From assembly GCF_041296385.1 (NCBI RefSeq), contig NW_027184085.1, positions 57,756,109 through 57,820,108 of the forward strand: a DNA stretch of 64,000 nt, in the 5' to 3' direction. The notes beneath the pieces were generated by a model, which made no database searches, was not told the origin of the DNA, and saw nothing but the letters and a program-made list of their open reading frames with translations. The translations under genes were made by a program, and so were the position numbers. The DNA comes from Aphelocoma coerulescens (lineage: Eukaryota; Chordata; Aves; Passeriformes; Corvidae). The stretch's first letter is position 1, and every line of letters begins with the position of its first letter. Shown piece by piece: positions 1-12,680 of the stretch.

Positions 1-2086
1 TAAAATTCTTGAGGGCCATTATACTTTGCGCATTCAAAATTAACACCTCGTCCAAAATTGTATTAGATAACTGCAGTCTGCTGAAAAATAGGGTAAACTA
101 TGTGGCTGTAGTATCCTCTCATGTCTGAAGCTATCAGGTGTATCAGGTGCATATAATGTACACTGACAGTTACACAAAATTATAGCACCGGAATTTTTAG
201 TTCAGATACCAAAATAATAGGCTCCGCAGTATGTGAAATTAAATGTGCAAACTAGTATTTAGGCTACTGTACTGCAAGGCTGTTTCAAAGACTGGGAGAG
301 TTTCCAAGGAGAGTGGCCTGTTGTATGAATCCAAGTTGGGAAGTAGCCAAGCTCTTTAGGAGGATGAAGGGAATGGAGAGCCAGGGAAACATTAAAGGGT
401 CATAAAGGCAGGGGAGATAAGGGTTATTGGCGGGTCACAGGAAGGGAGCATCAGAAAGTTCAGTAACATTTCAGGGAACTTCTGAACTTCGCAAGGTCCC
501 ATTTATGTCCTATTTATTGATTTATGTCAGAATGAAACTTTCTCATACCTGAGAGGACTCTTAAAGCAACAGTGAACACAGAACTGCCTGCCATATGAAG
601 AATGTTAGGTGACTAAATCTGTTGCCATTAGGAATGAATCAGTCAATAAAAGATGCTATAAACAATCTATTAACAATATAACCTATTGTTGGATTTCCAA
701 GCTTGCTATTGTAAGTACTTCATAAGAGAATTATGCTTCCTTGTGGGGATTACACCATTTGGTCTACATTTATTCCTGCCAAGTTGACTGTTATTATTTG
801 GAAACTTCCTATAAATTCAGTGTGAAATGAAAAGGCGTATGAGCAGTTCAAATCTTCTCTCAAGCTCAGTGGTAAAGATGTGGAAGTAAATCAGGACTGG
901 GATTTAACAATTCAAAACATAAAACTTTCTTATGTTTTTCTTTTTAAAATGTTGCAACATATTTTAATAAAGTGGAAAGGTACAGTTGATCATTGTGTAT
1001 AGCTACGGGAAAACATTTCTCTCCTCTGCAAGTTCCACTGAGGACAATATTTAAAAACAATTTCATGAACTGCAGCAACAGGTCACTTACAACTAGCGGA
1101 GAAGTTCAATTTAATTAAAAGCAAGTGAAATACTAGTTTAGAATCAGGCTAAGAGCTTCAGTCTAACCAAAATAGAATAGAATGACGAGAGCACAAATAG
1201 CTCAGTACATCTGTCATCTTCTTGTCCTGAAGTGGGAACTGGAACTCTTGCACACAGTTTTTAAGCTTGACCTAATCAATTGCAACAGTAACATTATCGC
1301 AACAACAGCAACAATAGCATTATTAACCCTGCCAGAAATTGCAACAATAGCGTTATTAACAATGCTTCACTGTGCTGCCTTCTCTTAGCCGCCATGTGTG
1401 AGTCAACCTATAGAAGTGGAAACTTCTTCCCTGAAACAGCCTTCTTTACATCTTGTTTCATGTCAGTGCTGGAACTTGGAAGCAAAGTTGACACATACGT
1501 TTCCTATTTCCTGAATGCAGCCCATTTCTGAAGAGCGACCCTCTCTGTTTTTCATCTCTCTTGATTCTCTCATGTAAACAATTCCTCAAAAACCATTATA
1601 AGGTCATTTTATAAGCCTGGATTCCTTGACTGAATTGAACAAAACATACTTGTGTTAGCTGGGGGATTAAACTGGCTGTTTCCAATGAATGCTCAACACT
1701 ACTGCTTTTCACTTAGCTAGAATTCCACACGGAGACCTCCCAGCTATAAAAAACCCAGAGTTTACCTTATGGACGAACACATTGCATGAAGCCTCCTACT
1801 ACCAGGATATAACCACGCTTATTCAATGGACAAGATACAGAAACAGCTGTGAGAATCTGGGGAATATGTTTTTGTACAGTTTATGGATGCTGACTGGTAT
1901 CACAGCCTTTCCATGTGTAGTTGTGTCAGGCTGTAAACTCTGTTTAATCTATATGGCTGGTTCAGTGTCACTGTTCTAATCTGCAAGCACAGAAAGATAA
2001 ATCCTTGCACCAAATAAACACAGAGCTAAAACAAAGGTCACAGAGCTTTCAAGCTTACATGTCAAGAAAACCCCAAGAACCTCTTA

Positions 2087-2178
2087 GACATGTTTGACTC
2101 CATCTAAAAGCAGAGACAATTTCAAAAAAATTCCCCTTGGACATGCCTGGCTTCATCTAAAAGCAGAGACAATTTTCA
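2087..2178. repeat. Imperfect tandem duplication, 53-bp period
   Basis: The segment starting GACATGTTTGACTCCATC at 2087 recurs at 2140 as GACATGCCTGGCTTCATC. Both copies continue into the same CTAAAAGCAGAGACAATTT. The offset is 53 bp and the copies differ at a few positions, so the duplication is local and not recent. No function is suggested. Confidence 0.8.
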
Positions 2179-4260
2179 GGGAAGACCATAAACACGCAAA
2201 ATAAGTAGTGGGAACCGATTCCTTTGCTATTTTTAGAAAAAGTGTTTGATACAGCTGAGAAGGATTTATATGGAATACTTGCTTCAGGTGACAGTGGCTT
2301 AAATCCAGGAGGCTCTTTTGAGAGGTCATCTATAACTGTAGAGTGCTTACACAATCAAGACTCCTGTAACAGAGTTATGGGAGTGTCTGCATGGGTTGAT
2401 CTGCTTGAGGGAGAGGATGAAAGGCCACAGACACACATTAAATGAAGAGGAAAACATATGGCTCCAAAATGGTGGCAAATACAAAAGCCTGGCAGAAGCT
2501 CAGCAACAGATCAGGTTGTCAGTGCCAAAAAAAGAATAGACTAATTTTAGCTTGGAGAAAGGAACTGGTTAATTCATCATTTCAGATTCAAGAACTCTTG
2601 GCTGTGTGAACCCTCATTTATACAAAACCTCACTTCACTCTGAGTTTTCCCTTTGTTTTCCCTTTCTTCAATACTACACTCAGTGTTGTATACTTATTCT
2701 GCCTGTTCACCCTGCAGTGCTTGGAGCCATAAGCTTTCTGTTTGTGACACCACATTGTTATGTGACTGCTTTAATAAGGGTGATTTATGTACATTGGATT
2801 AAATTCACAATTATTCGAAAAGAAAAGATTTTACTTTTAATACCTAACTTCATTGTTATATAAATTGGAAATGTCTTGAATATCTTTAAATGAGAAGCAA
2901 CAAGCAAAATCTTCTTGTACTATAAGGGCACCCAGAGATCCTTGTTTTTCAGTCTGGGCTGGACTGTGTAAACAGACAAAGGAGAAAACTCAGTATAAGA
3001 GGACATAAGATATAGAGAGATGAAATAAGTGATCTGCCAAGAATAACACAGCAAGTCTGAAAAAGAAGGAAACTAAATTAAGATTTTCTAGCACCCCAAT
3101 ACTAAATCAGTCTGGTCACAGGATTTTCTAAGGCTGATCCCTAACTTTACAGTCAAGATAAAGGTAAGTCTTTTTTCTCCACTTTCCTGGGTTCTCATTA
3201 TATTTACATGTAAAAGAGGTGTCAGAAAGGACCAAACTGACATCCTCTATTGAGTCCCAGAAAACCTTGCTTCAGGCTCTTTCCAAATAAAATGTTTTCT
3301 ATGAGGCTTCCCATTATTCTTTAAGGGAAAGCAAATGAAATTAAATCAACATCTTCAGCTTTTTCTTGTGCTAAATGTTTTGTATTGCTCAGTTATAAAT
3401 CATTTTAGAAATCCGTTAACACAAAAGTGCTCAAACATAAGCTGGACAAAAATATTGGACAATTTGTAGTATCTTACTGTTGGATCTGTTTTTCATTGAA
3501 AGATGAAAGGAAAAAAACATTCTTATGTGTCCAACAATATTTTTAGCAAATTAACCACATATTAAAAACCTCACATTTTTCTAGCTCACCACTACATTCT
3601 CTCCACAGTCTATGGCTGAAGGAGTCTCCCTTCATTAGTCCTAGAGACTAATAATTTCCTTCAGTCATCTGAAAAGAATAATATATTATTTTATTGAACT
3701 TAAATAAATATCACTGAGATGTAGGAAATCCAAAGTTTACTAGGTCAGGATGCTTCATCTTGTCACAGCGGAGCATGATCCTTGTTTTTATGCATCCTCC
3801 TCTCTCAAACTACTTGCAAGCTCCAGACATACAAATATTGGCATATACCTCACTTCTGTCAGCTTCAAGACTTTGTTAGTCTGTAACAAAGTATCTGGTA
3901 TCACAGTAGCCTGGCTTAAATGTCTTAGCAGTAATGTGCCCTCAGAAGTGTGGAGCTTGCTCCAGCAGAGGATCAGGAGCACATACACCTTTTCCCCCAT
4001 GTGACCTGCAGCCCAGAGGGTGGTGGTTATGCCTTTTTTTAAAGTGGATGCAGCCAGACAGGAGGACAGGACAAGAACACTCAAAACCAAGAATGTCAAG
4101 TTAAAAAGCCATTGTTTGCAAACAGGCTAGAACCATCTGGGAATTTTCTAGTGAACATTTTTCCCCACTGTTTAAAGTGTTGGTTAGACAAAACTGGAAG
4201 TCTCCTCAAAGACGTACCTGTATGAATTACACAAGAGAGAAATTGTGTGTGTCTCTGAGC

Positions 4261-4282
4261 CTGTGTCTGTGTGTGTGTGTGC
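4261..4282. repeat. GT-rich microsatellite
   Basis: A short run of alternating TG and GT dinucleotides with one or two interruptions. A simple sequence repeat with no associated gene. Confidence 0.8.
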
Positions 4283-7200
4283 AAAGGTCCATTACAATAT
4301 AAGAGAAGGAAAATATATAACCCAGAGGTGTCTATACAATCCTTATATAGAACCACTTAAGGTGTTCTTTGTAATGAGACAATCAACCTAGTTAAAGCTT
4401 TTTGTAATTTTCCTCTGACCAATGAAATGACCATGTGATTCTTTGTATCTGAGTATCTTCCTACCTAAAACTTTATGGGTCAATGAAAAAGTCCCTGACA
4501 TCAACAGCAGCCAGTGTATACTTGGCATTTAAGAAGACTCTATACATAATTATGCAGTAATTATGTTACTTAATCAGCTGATTTAATTTTATGACTGTGT
4601 TACCAGAGAAAGCTGGAGACTGGTTCTAGAAACCCAGTAATTCTTTCATGTTACTATGTCCTGTGCCTAGACATATGAAATAATTCCTTTGATTTGACTG
4701 AAATCCTAACATTATATGAAGAAATTATGATTGCTACTAGTTAAAATACATGGGAAAAAATGAAACATTTTAACTGAAAAAAATGTAACTTTTCACATTT
4801 TTAAAATTCAAAAACTTTTAAAATTCAAAATCCAATAACACCATTTTCTCACATCTCAGATATCCTTTCTGCTCTAGAAAGAATGTTCTTGGGTTTTGTA
4901 TCTTACTCAGTGATGCTTTACAACTTAGCAGGGTAAAGATTATCTGTTTTACTCACCATTATTTAACACACTCATGTCATATTCTAAAGGAATAGTATTA
5001 CTGCCTCCATACTTGTGCAAAAATCAGCAGATATAATCCCTTTTTGGGTGACATTGGGGATATTTACAGATCACATTCTTAATCATCTTCAGTTACTAGT
5101 ATGTATCTGTGGTATTTACCCTGCAAATCCTAGATGGCATATCAGATATGCATCAAATAATGAACAGATTCGGTACGGTAACCCCGCCTACAGCACGGAA
5201 GTATGAGAGCAAGTGGACATTGAAGCAAGTATGCTTACACAGCTCAAAGTCAGCTACCCATACTTTCTTGCTCCAGTACCTTTGTTCAGCATTTCCATTC
5301 CTGGAACTCATATGTGCAGAATCAGGTTTTTTCCAGTGATTTTGATGATGACTATGCAATTATTTCAAGAAAGAAGCTCATCCTTAGGGAAAAAAAGTAG
5401 ATGGATGGATAAATGCATATTCAGTTATGGGTCTGAAACTAAAAGAAGAGAAGCCAAGAATGTCAGCTTGAACAAACTGACACAAGTCAGCAGAAATCTG
5501 AAGAAGGAGGACACTGCACATGTGCTGAGAGCCTGTCACTGCAAGTGTAAAGTGATTCAGTGACAGAAAGACACTTTTCTCAATAATCTGCAGTAACACT
5601 GTTACATTATACAGGATAAAGTAATCCAAAGGGGTAAATGTTCTTTTCTTTTACAGTGTAAATCAGTCTTAGTAATCTTAGAATACAGTGTGTCTGCTAA
5701 TAAATGGTTCCATAACTAAGGTTTTTGGTACTTTTGTTATGAACAGGATACTCAGATAGATAATCTGATTACCATGGAAATTACTAAACTCAGCAAGAAA
5801 GACCAGCTATTAAAATATGAAAATTAAACAGAGTCAGCAGAGAGCCACAATACCAAAAGATAAACCAAGGGAATCTAGAATAGCAGATGAAATTATCTTA
5901 AGTGGAAAATGTCTAGAAAAGCAAAACTCTGGATATTCCAATTATTTTGTGAAATGTTGGAAAACCTAACAAGACATTATTAAATACTCATTATTGTATT
6001 TTGCACTAACAATACAGGAGATCCTAATACTTTGCAGAACACTCATGATGTAGTGACAGAAAAAAAGCCTACCTACTAAATCTGTTATAGAAAGAAGCAT
6101 GTTAGGAGGGCTATCAAAACATTCACCATATCCAGCATTTTGAAAGCTCTTTGTAAAAAATCTTAAAAGCAACATTTTTCTACATTAGTGTTTTTCTCCT
6201 CCAGATTAAATCAACACTAATTTACAACTAGTGTGAGAGGACATGATGGATAAAGGTCATCAAGTTTTACCTGGTACCCCTGGATCCTGGTGGTTCTGTA
6301 ACTTGTCATGTTTAATGATCATCTTTTTCTCACCTTGTTTTTGAAGCATTGGTCCATATTGCCCTTTTTTCTGTCTTATAATTCTTTAGTCAACAGGATT
6401 AAATTCCATGTACCAACAGAAATACATATGGAATATAAGCCTGAAATATTCCCAGATAATGTGGCTTAAATGAAGAGACATGTCTGAGCTCCTTACTGTG
6501 TAACCATAATTTCACCTGTTTATAAACCAGTGCATTCTATTACAGACCAATGTCTGATGGAGTTCAGTAGATAAAAACGTAAATTTTAGTAAAATACATA
6601 AATTTGTAATGAAGGAAATGGTATTAGTTTGTAACTTAAGCAATCAGTTCAGTGACAGTACGTTAAGAATAATTTTTGTAGTAAGCTTTAAGATAAACAC
6701 TTGGACAGCAAAGTTTTCTGTTTCTGTTGTGCTTTCCAAACAAAACAAAGCAAAACAAAATGGCTTTTTAGTAAACCTTTCCACTATTGTTATGTATCAC
6801 ATGTTTTCCAGGAACAGAATGGAAAGAGATAATTTCTATTATACAGGACAATCAGCAATTATGTGCCAGGTAGGTAGGGCTGTCTTTTACAGAGAGTAAC
6901 ATTTCTAGCTTTCAATGTCCACGTTGTTGGCCATGAGTGCTGCAGCTGTATTCTCCTGTCCCTTAAAACACAGACATAAATGGACTCAGTCCACTCCCCT
7001 AGAAGAGTGGAGAACCAAGAAGTCAGAACATCTGACCTGGAAAATGCTCATGCACCCTTTTTGCCAGGCCAGGCAAGCCTCTGCGGAAGCAAATTCCAGA
7101 GAACAAATGCATTATCATCACAGTAAGCACTAAAACCCATTAATTTATTACCAGCTAGCTGGTCTAAGGGTAGAAAGTCACACAAATTTTTGTTGATTAT

Positions 7201-7639
7201 CTTTCTACTTATTTATAACTGGGCCCCTGACCTCTGCAGGAATCTGGCCATCTGGTACTCAGGGCAAGCACTGTTTTAGCTGGATGAGGACAGGACATGG
7301 GGCTGCATTATTTAAACCGTGGCTGACTGAAGCTCAGGCCAATCACGCTGTCAGTACCATCTTCACGGGGAAATCAGGTGCAAACTAGCAGAACTGGGTT
7401 ATGAGCACAGAGGATCCCGTGCCTGTTGGCCGGGCAGAAAAGTGGCTTGGACTTCGCAGAGAAGGAAAAGCACGGTTCCTCCTCACCCAAACACTTCTCC
7501 ACCGCCCTGCCCCCGAAAAACTTCACAGGCTTATTCAGATCCAAGGCTCGTGAGACCGGCATCTAATTTTTCATGTCCTCCTAAACATCTGTTACCTCCG
7601 CTTGGATCAAAATTCCCTCATGTCCCCACGGGCTGGGTT

Positions 7640-7905
7640 TCTGTGGCTTTGCCCAGTGGCTCAGTGCGCCCGTTTCGGAGGGAAGGAGGGAAGGCGGGCA
7701 GGCGGTCAACGGCCCACGGCGCAGGCCCCGCTCCCGCCGCTGCGGCCGCGCACCGCCGTTACCACGGCAACGCCGCACAGCATGTAACCCCCCCCCGCCC
7801 CGCTGCGGCCGCCGATTGGCCGGCGTGGCTGTCAGTCACAGCCAGGAAAGCCCCGCCCCTGGCCCGCCGGGCGCTGTGGGGTGAGCGGGGAGCCCCTCGG
7901 ATTTG
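7640..7905. promoter_or_regulatory. CpG-island promoter of an unidentified gene
   Basis: A sharply GC- and CpG-rich island of about 270 bp stands out from AT-rich surroundings. It holds NotI-like GCGGCCGC and CGGCCG words, an RFX X-box at 7758-7771 and an inverted CCAAT box (ATTGG) at 7815-7819, about 45 bp from the X-box. This is how short ciliary or testis-gene promoters commonly look. Direction is undecided. On the minus strand a frame starting at 7778 reaches a plausible donor (CGGAG|GTAACAG, exon end at 7596). On the plus strand there are donors after 7868 (GTGAGC) and 8106 (GTAAGC). In human the neighbour upstream of and divergent from LOX is ZNF474, so a minus-strand ZNF474 promoter is a positional guess, with no coding exon seen here to support it. 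Confidence 0.6.
7758..7771. promoter_or_regulatory. RFX X-box motif
   Basis: GTTACCACGGCAAC consists of two inverted half-sites (GTTACC and GGCAAC) separated by two bases. It fits the RFX-factor consensus GTTRCCNNGGYAAC at every specified position. RFX proteins bind such palindromes upstream of ciliary genes. Its position inside a CpG island next to an inverted CCAAT box strengthens the call. Binding itself is inferred. Confidence 0.7.
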
Positions 7906-8071
7906 GGGCAAAACCCATCTTTTGCTGCCAGGGAATGCGGCTGCAGGGAACGTCTGATCAGCTGAACACCGGCCAGTGTTCTGTGGGAAGTGTCCCTGCT
8001 CAGGTCTGCATACATGCGGGGGGACCACTCTCTCAATCCCTTTCGCCTCTTGGCTAGGTGAGAAGGGACAG

Positions 8072-8106
8072 ATGGCGTCATTGAGAAGCTCAAGCAGCAG
8101 AGAAGG
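8072..8106 (+). other. Possible short 5' coding exon (ATG to splice donor)
   Basis: ATG GCG TCA TTG starts a frame of 11 codons plus two bases (MASLRSSSSRE) that ends at a good donor, GAAGG|GTAAGC. It lies about 170 bp to the plus side of the CpG island, so it could be the first coding segment of a plus-strand transcript. A competing donor, GGCTAG|GTGAGA, lies just upstream at 8056. It does not join in frame to the next exon-like segment at 16200: a stop follows after the junction. No homology is recognised. Weak candidate. Confidence 0.18.
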
Positions 8107-11100
8107 GTAAGCATGAGGAGTCCTAAATCCGTCTCCCACGTAGGCACTGTTCTCATTCAAAAATTCACACTTTTCCACCAGACTCTTTTCAACACTTCTC
8201 CAAATTTAACTTTTGCAAGCTTAATATTTTCCATAGAAGTTAATTCTACAGAAACAATGATAAATAATTGGTACAAGAAAACACTGCTGGTCTAAACATT
8301 CCCATGGCAAGTGTTCTCTGGTGGCAGTGCCAAGAGCAAGCCAGCAGTGCCACTTTCATTTTGCCCTTTTCTGCATAACAAACTTCAGTTGTCACTTGGT
8401 GAAGACCTTAAAATACACAACAGGCATTGTTTGCATAGGGTCTTGCCAAGAGCAGTGTCTTGTGTTCTGCAAAGCAACAGAGATCTATTGCAAACAAATT
8501 CTAGTACCTGTTGGAAATTTTTGGTGTGCTGGGTATGCTGGTAAGGCAAACATGAAGCAATCCTGTCAAAAGGCTTTTACAACACCACATCCTTCAACCA
8601 TATGAATTCTCAGGCTTGAGACTCAAAATTAAAATTACAAAAAGGTTTCAGAGAAGTTAAATCAGGTTGCCTGATTGGAACCAGTTGCATTTCAAAACGT
8701 CAGTGTGCAAAGAAGGAAAGTGACAGCAGGCAAGGCCTTCTGACACTGCAGCACCAGTAAGCTCAACAGTTAACTCACCTTTATGCTGTGTGTGGCAGAG
8801 GGTGTTCATCAAATGAGTAGCACTTGGATTAAAAGCAAATGACATTTAACCTGCACTTTGCCTTAGGGTTTAAACACAGTTTGTATTGCACCAAATTTAC
8901 TGTCAGCTTGACACAGAGCTCCCAGCTTTTGACAGAATTAAGATGCTGACCCTCTTTTTTGCAGTATTTTCAGAATGCTTTGATGCCATCAAAAATACAA
9001 GAAAACTTTTTCACCTTCAGCCCTGATTCTATCACCCAAGACTGTTAGTTTCAAGTTACTTGAGGCTACAAAACTCTGATCATTGTATGTGACAGATGAA
9101 TAAGCACTGAAGATTATTAGTGCAGTTACAGAGTCAAAATCTAGGAAGTGCTAAGATTAAAGTTACCCTTTGCCTCACAGATCCAACAGAAAGTTTATAA
9201 ATAGAAATAAAAGTATGCTTGCATGTTGTAAACATGTACATTCACCTATGTGTCTTCAGAAAATAAAAAATATTTTTCCCCATTGTATGATTTTAGGTGG
9301 TAGACAGGTTAAGACTGTTGTTTCCACATGAGCTGTCTCAGACATCAGTCTGAAAATAGCAAGAGAGTAATCACAGAACAAGATTTAGGAAAAAGACCCC
9401 AACATCTTACTGGTTTTTTGTTTGAATTAATAAAAGTGTTTTCAAATCATCAGAAACGAGGAACAAACTAAAGAATACTTCTATCCCAATTTAAAAGCCC
9501 ACCCCAAATCCTTAACAAAGTTCTCATCAAGGTGATGAAATCAATTTTCTGTTACAAGTACAGTCAATAAAATAGACTGATTTTTTTAATGTTACTATGT
9601 ATATAAAACCTGGTAATTTTTTGTATAAATTTATATTAATGCTATATTAAAAATTGGTGAGAAAATTCCAGCTGAATTCCTGATTGGTGTATTATGTGAG
9701 TGTGTATGTGTGTATGCTTGTATGTATGTAGATGTTTAGATATTTGAAAAAACAAAAACGGACAACCCTGAAAAATGTTTGCTATATTGCATATGCCATA
9801 GATGTGGTTTAGTGCAGCTGACTGGTACAGATCTGTGTTATTTTAAATTCAACAGTACAAAATTGCCTTTAATCTCTTCTGGTTTGTATCTTTTCCATAC
9901 TCCATTATCAACTCTTGCTGACTAGATAGAGTACAAACAAAAAACACAGGAATTACTTTTACCAGAGGAAGAAAACCAGCAGAAATTAATTGTTTTCCAT
10001 TGTGTATCTTCTTCAAGCCAGACTGTGTCACAGAGTGGACAAGATAGTCTCTAGAACAGGCTTTATTATATGAAGTAATTTACATTTCGTGTATGTGTGC
10101 AACTAGGGCATCCTGGAACAAGAGGAAGAATCATAGAAAAGCTATGGGAAACTTATCATAGGATATCAATGTGCCTGATAATTTCCCAAAGGGCCTGAGA
10201 CAAACATCAATAAAAATATTTGTATCCCAGCAAGACAGGAACAGCCCTGATACAATTACTTTGCACATATTTTTATAACCATCATTCCAACTAATAACTC
10301 TTTTGCTTCTGCTGCCCTGTTTTGCTTCCTGCAAAACTCTGGGTGGGATCCTATCTGAAGGTCAACTTGGAAGCAGCAGAGGGACAATAAATAAACCAAG
10401 AGTATGAAAAATGCCTTTAAAAGTAGCTTGGATGGGGTGAAGGTGAGAGGTCATCAATTGCTAGGACTTCTTTATTTTTACTGTTTATTATAGCTCATTT
10501 GCTCATGGAGAGAAAACAAATGAGGGAAGTCTATTTCATTATACATTACTTTTATTTTCTGGCTTGCTTTTCTGAAAGTTTGGAAACGTTTGTTATATGT
10601 CTTTCCCATTACCAGTATTTCTTTTCTCCTATGTGCAAAGCAGTAATATTAGCTCCACTGAAGATTTTCCTATGACAACATGTTTTGGTAACTGAAGATT
10701 TAAGAACTTGACTATTCAGCCCATGAAATCAGTCCATGTTTAATATGATTTAGTTGTTGTGAAGACATTCCTTAGGAGACCAATGTATTTATTTTTTGAC
10801 ATTGCCTTGGTAGGTGCCACCCTTTTGCTTTACTCTATGGATCTGCATGCAGGCCCTCCCTCAGAGCATATCTTCAAAGCAGCTGAAGGAATGTCAGTAA
10901 ATTAATTGCCCTCTGGGTTCAGTAACTTTTCTTTCCTGAAGAAGAGAAAGGTTACACCGAGGCTGAAAGGAACGCATGCCATGTTTTCATTACCGTTTCC
11001 AATGGACAACTAGAAGACAGAAAAGATTCTGTTGCAGCTAAGAACACAGTTCAAACTTGTACAACCAGATTTCCCTTTGAAGCTGGAAGTTTTCCCAGGA

Positions 11101-12564
11101 AGATGGATATGGCTGCAGCTGAAGCAACAATCATTTTTCATGCAGTGAAATACTGCCACACATTCCAAGGCTGGGCTACTCCAAGCAAATTACACAGTGT
11201 TAATGACATTTCCCCGTGTGACCACCTGAAAATACCTAGTGCTGTTTTCACCAGAACTGTGTTTATCTCACAGTTATACTCCTATGATACCTCTGATAAT
11301 ACTTTTCAATAAGAAAGACTGGTGGGGAAAAATGTCAGATGCTTGGAATTAGTACCATTAACAAGAGAAAGGGAAATTCTGAGAAAGAATTTTGAAACTC
11401 CAAAATGCAGTAAGAGGGAGGAAAGACCCTTATGTTTGGACAGAAAAAGAAAAAACCCAGTATTTAGAAGAACAAATGGAAGAATAAATGGCAGCATGAA
11501 GATTGTAAGATGATGAACTTCTAAAAAAAATATCGCAGGAAGGACAATTTTAATTAGCACAATAACCAAGTCATTGGTTATTAAAGACATCTATATGTGA
11601 ATTATTCATGTCAGTGGTTGAGCAGTGCTGTAGCCATTAGTCTTACACTGCTCAGTCCATCACAAAGGATGCGTTTTATATTGCCCTAGACACTGCTGTT
11701 AGTTCATGCTCCCTCTTCAGGACTGTTGTTGCAGGACATGGTAGCCACGTTTATTGGCCTGCCTTCCCAGAAAGCAGCCTGAAAATCATCACTCCGCACA
11801 CACCGGAGCTCTCTGCTGTGAGTTTCCTCCCCTGACTGCCAAGAATATCAGAGGAATTGGATTTGCAGAAATCCAAACTCCTCGCCTCCAGCTCAGGGCA
11901 GCCCAGGGCTCCTTTATACAGACTATACATTTCTTCCAACCCCCTCGGAGGGGCTGACTCATTGCAGCCTCACACAGTCTGCCATTTCACGCTCTTTCCC
12001 TTCTTATTACATCCCACATAGGCAGCCACCATTGCCAAAAGCTGTCTCAAGAGCTGGAATCACCCTGCCTCCCGGGAAGCCTCCTTTACCCTGCAATTGC
12101 AGTGTCGAGCCATCAGCGAGCTTGTGCCCCAATCATCAATACCTAGATGCAAATTGGAACAGCAGTGCATCAGCTGCAGGGGAGCCCAGCTACATACACA
12201 CAGTATACTTCAGAATGAGACCATTTTCTTGCAACAGATGTTCTCCATTCCAGTCACTCATATTAGTGTTGTCTGGATGCCCTTTTTTCCACATATCTTT
12301 TGTACCTAGCATACACTCTTCATTTCAAAAGCATCTTTCACATCAAGAAAAGAATAGGTAATGAAGGCATCCAACAAAGAAGAAAAAGCTTAAAAGCAAC
12401 AACAACAAAAAGAAAAACAAAAGAGGCTGAATATGTATAAAGTTAAATATAAAATCAACATATTTTAAACAAGAAGGAATAAACTATCAGAGGAGAAACT
12501 GTTAACATGCATTGAGTTCTTCAGCCACTCAAATCTCTATATCAAGCCCACCTGACTTCAGGAA
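8107..12564. other. Intergenic stretch, nothing recognised
   Basis: AT-rich DNA with only short chance open frames. A TATG/TGTG-rich simple repeat lies near 9696-9730. No repeats of known family or RNA genes were recognised. Confidence 0.5.
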
Positions 12565-12680
12565 AGACAAGGCTTTAGGCTAGCTGCAAAATTAGCTGGA
12601 TGAAATACTATGGCCATGTTACACAGTAGGTCAAACTAACTATCTGTTGATCCCTTCTGGCTCTAAAATCTATGAGTCAA
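12565..12680 (+). mobile_element. Ancient CR1-type LINE 3' fragment
   Basis: The segment resembles old CR1 3' ends common in reptile genomes, with a core of the form 'acagtaggtcaaact' followed by 'cccttctggctctaaaatc' and ending at TATGAGTCA. It is diverged and truncated, with no coding capacity. The call rests on memory of the repeat family and was not aligned to a repeat library. Confidence 0.5.

Larger units (their letters stand above)
1..7639. other. Intergenic stretch, no recognisable gene
   Basis: AT-rich DNA without a recognisable coding exon on either strand. Open frames here are under 120 codons, have no family motif I recognise and lack convincing splice context. It holds a short duplication (2087-2178), a GT-rich microsatellite (4261-4282) and, at 1290-1355, two spaced copies of a CAACAATAGC(A/G)TTATTAAC motif. 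If a gene is transcribed leftward from the CpG island near 7.7 kb, this stretch would be its first intron or part of its body. I searched by eye for the C2HC zinc-finger core expected of ZNF474 (CYICGREFG-like) and did not find it. Confidence 0.5.

Noticed and set aside
1..7600. ZNF474 coding exon on the minus strand
   Set aside because: Expected from human synteny, but no C2HC finger core or other recognisable ZNF474 segment could be read in this interval.
7442..8178. Open frames of 100-170 codons on both strands over the 7.7-kb CpG island
   Set aside because: Frames overlap one another on both strands in a GC-rich block, are low-complexity and show no recognisable domain. The promoter interpretation explains the composition better.
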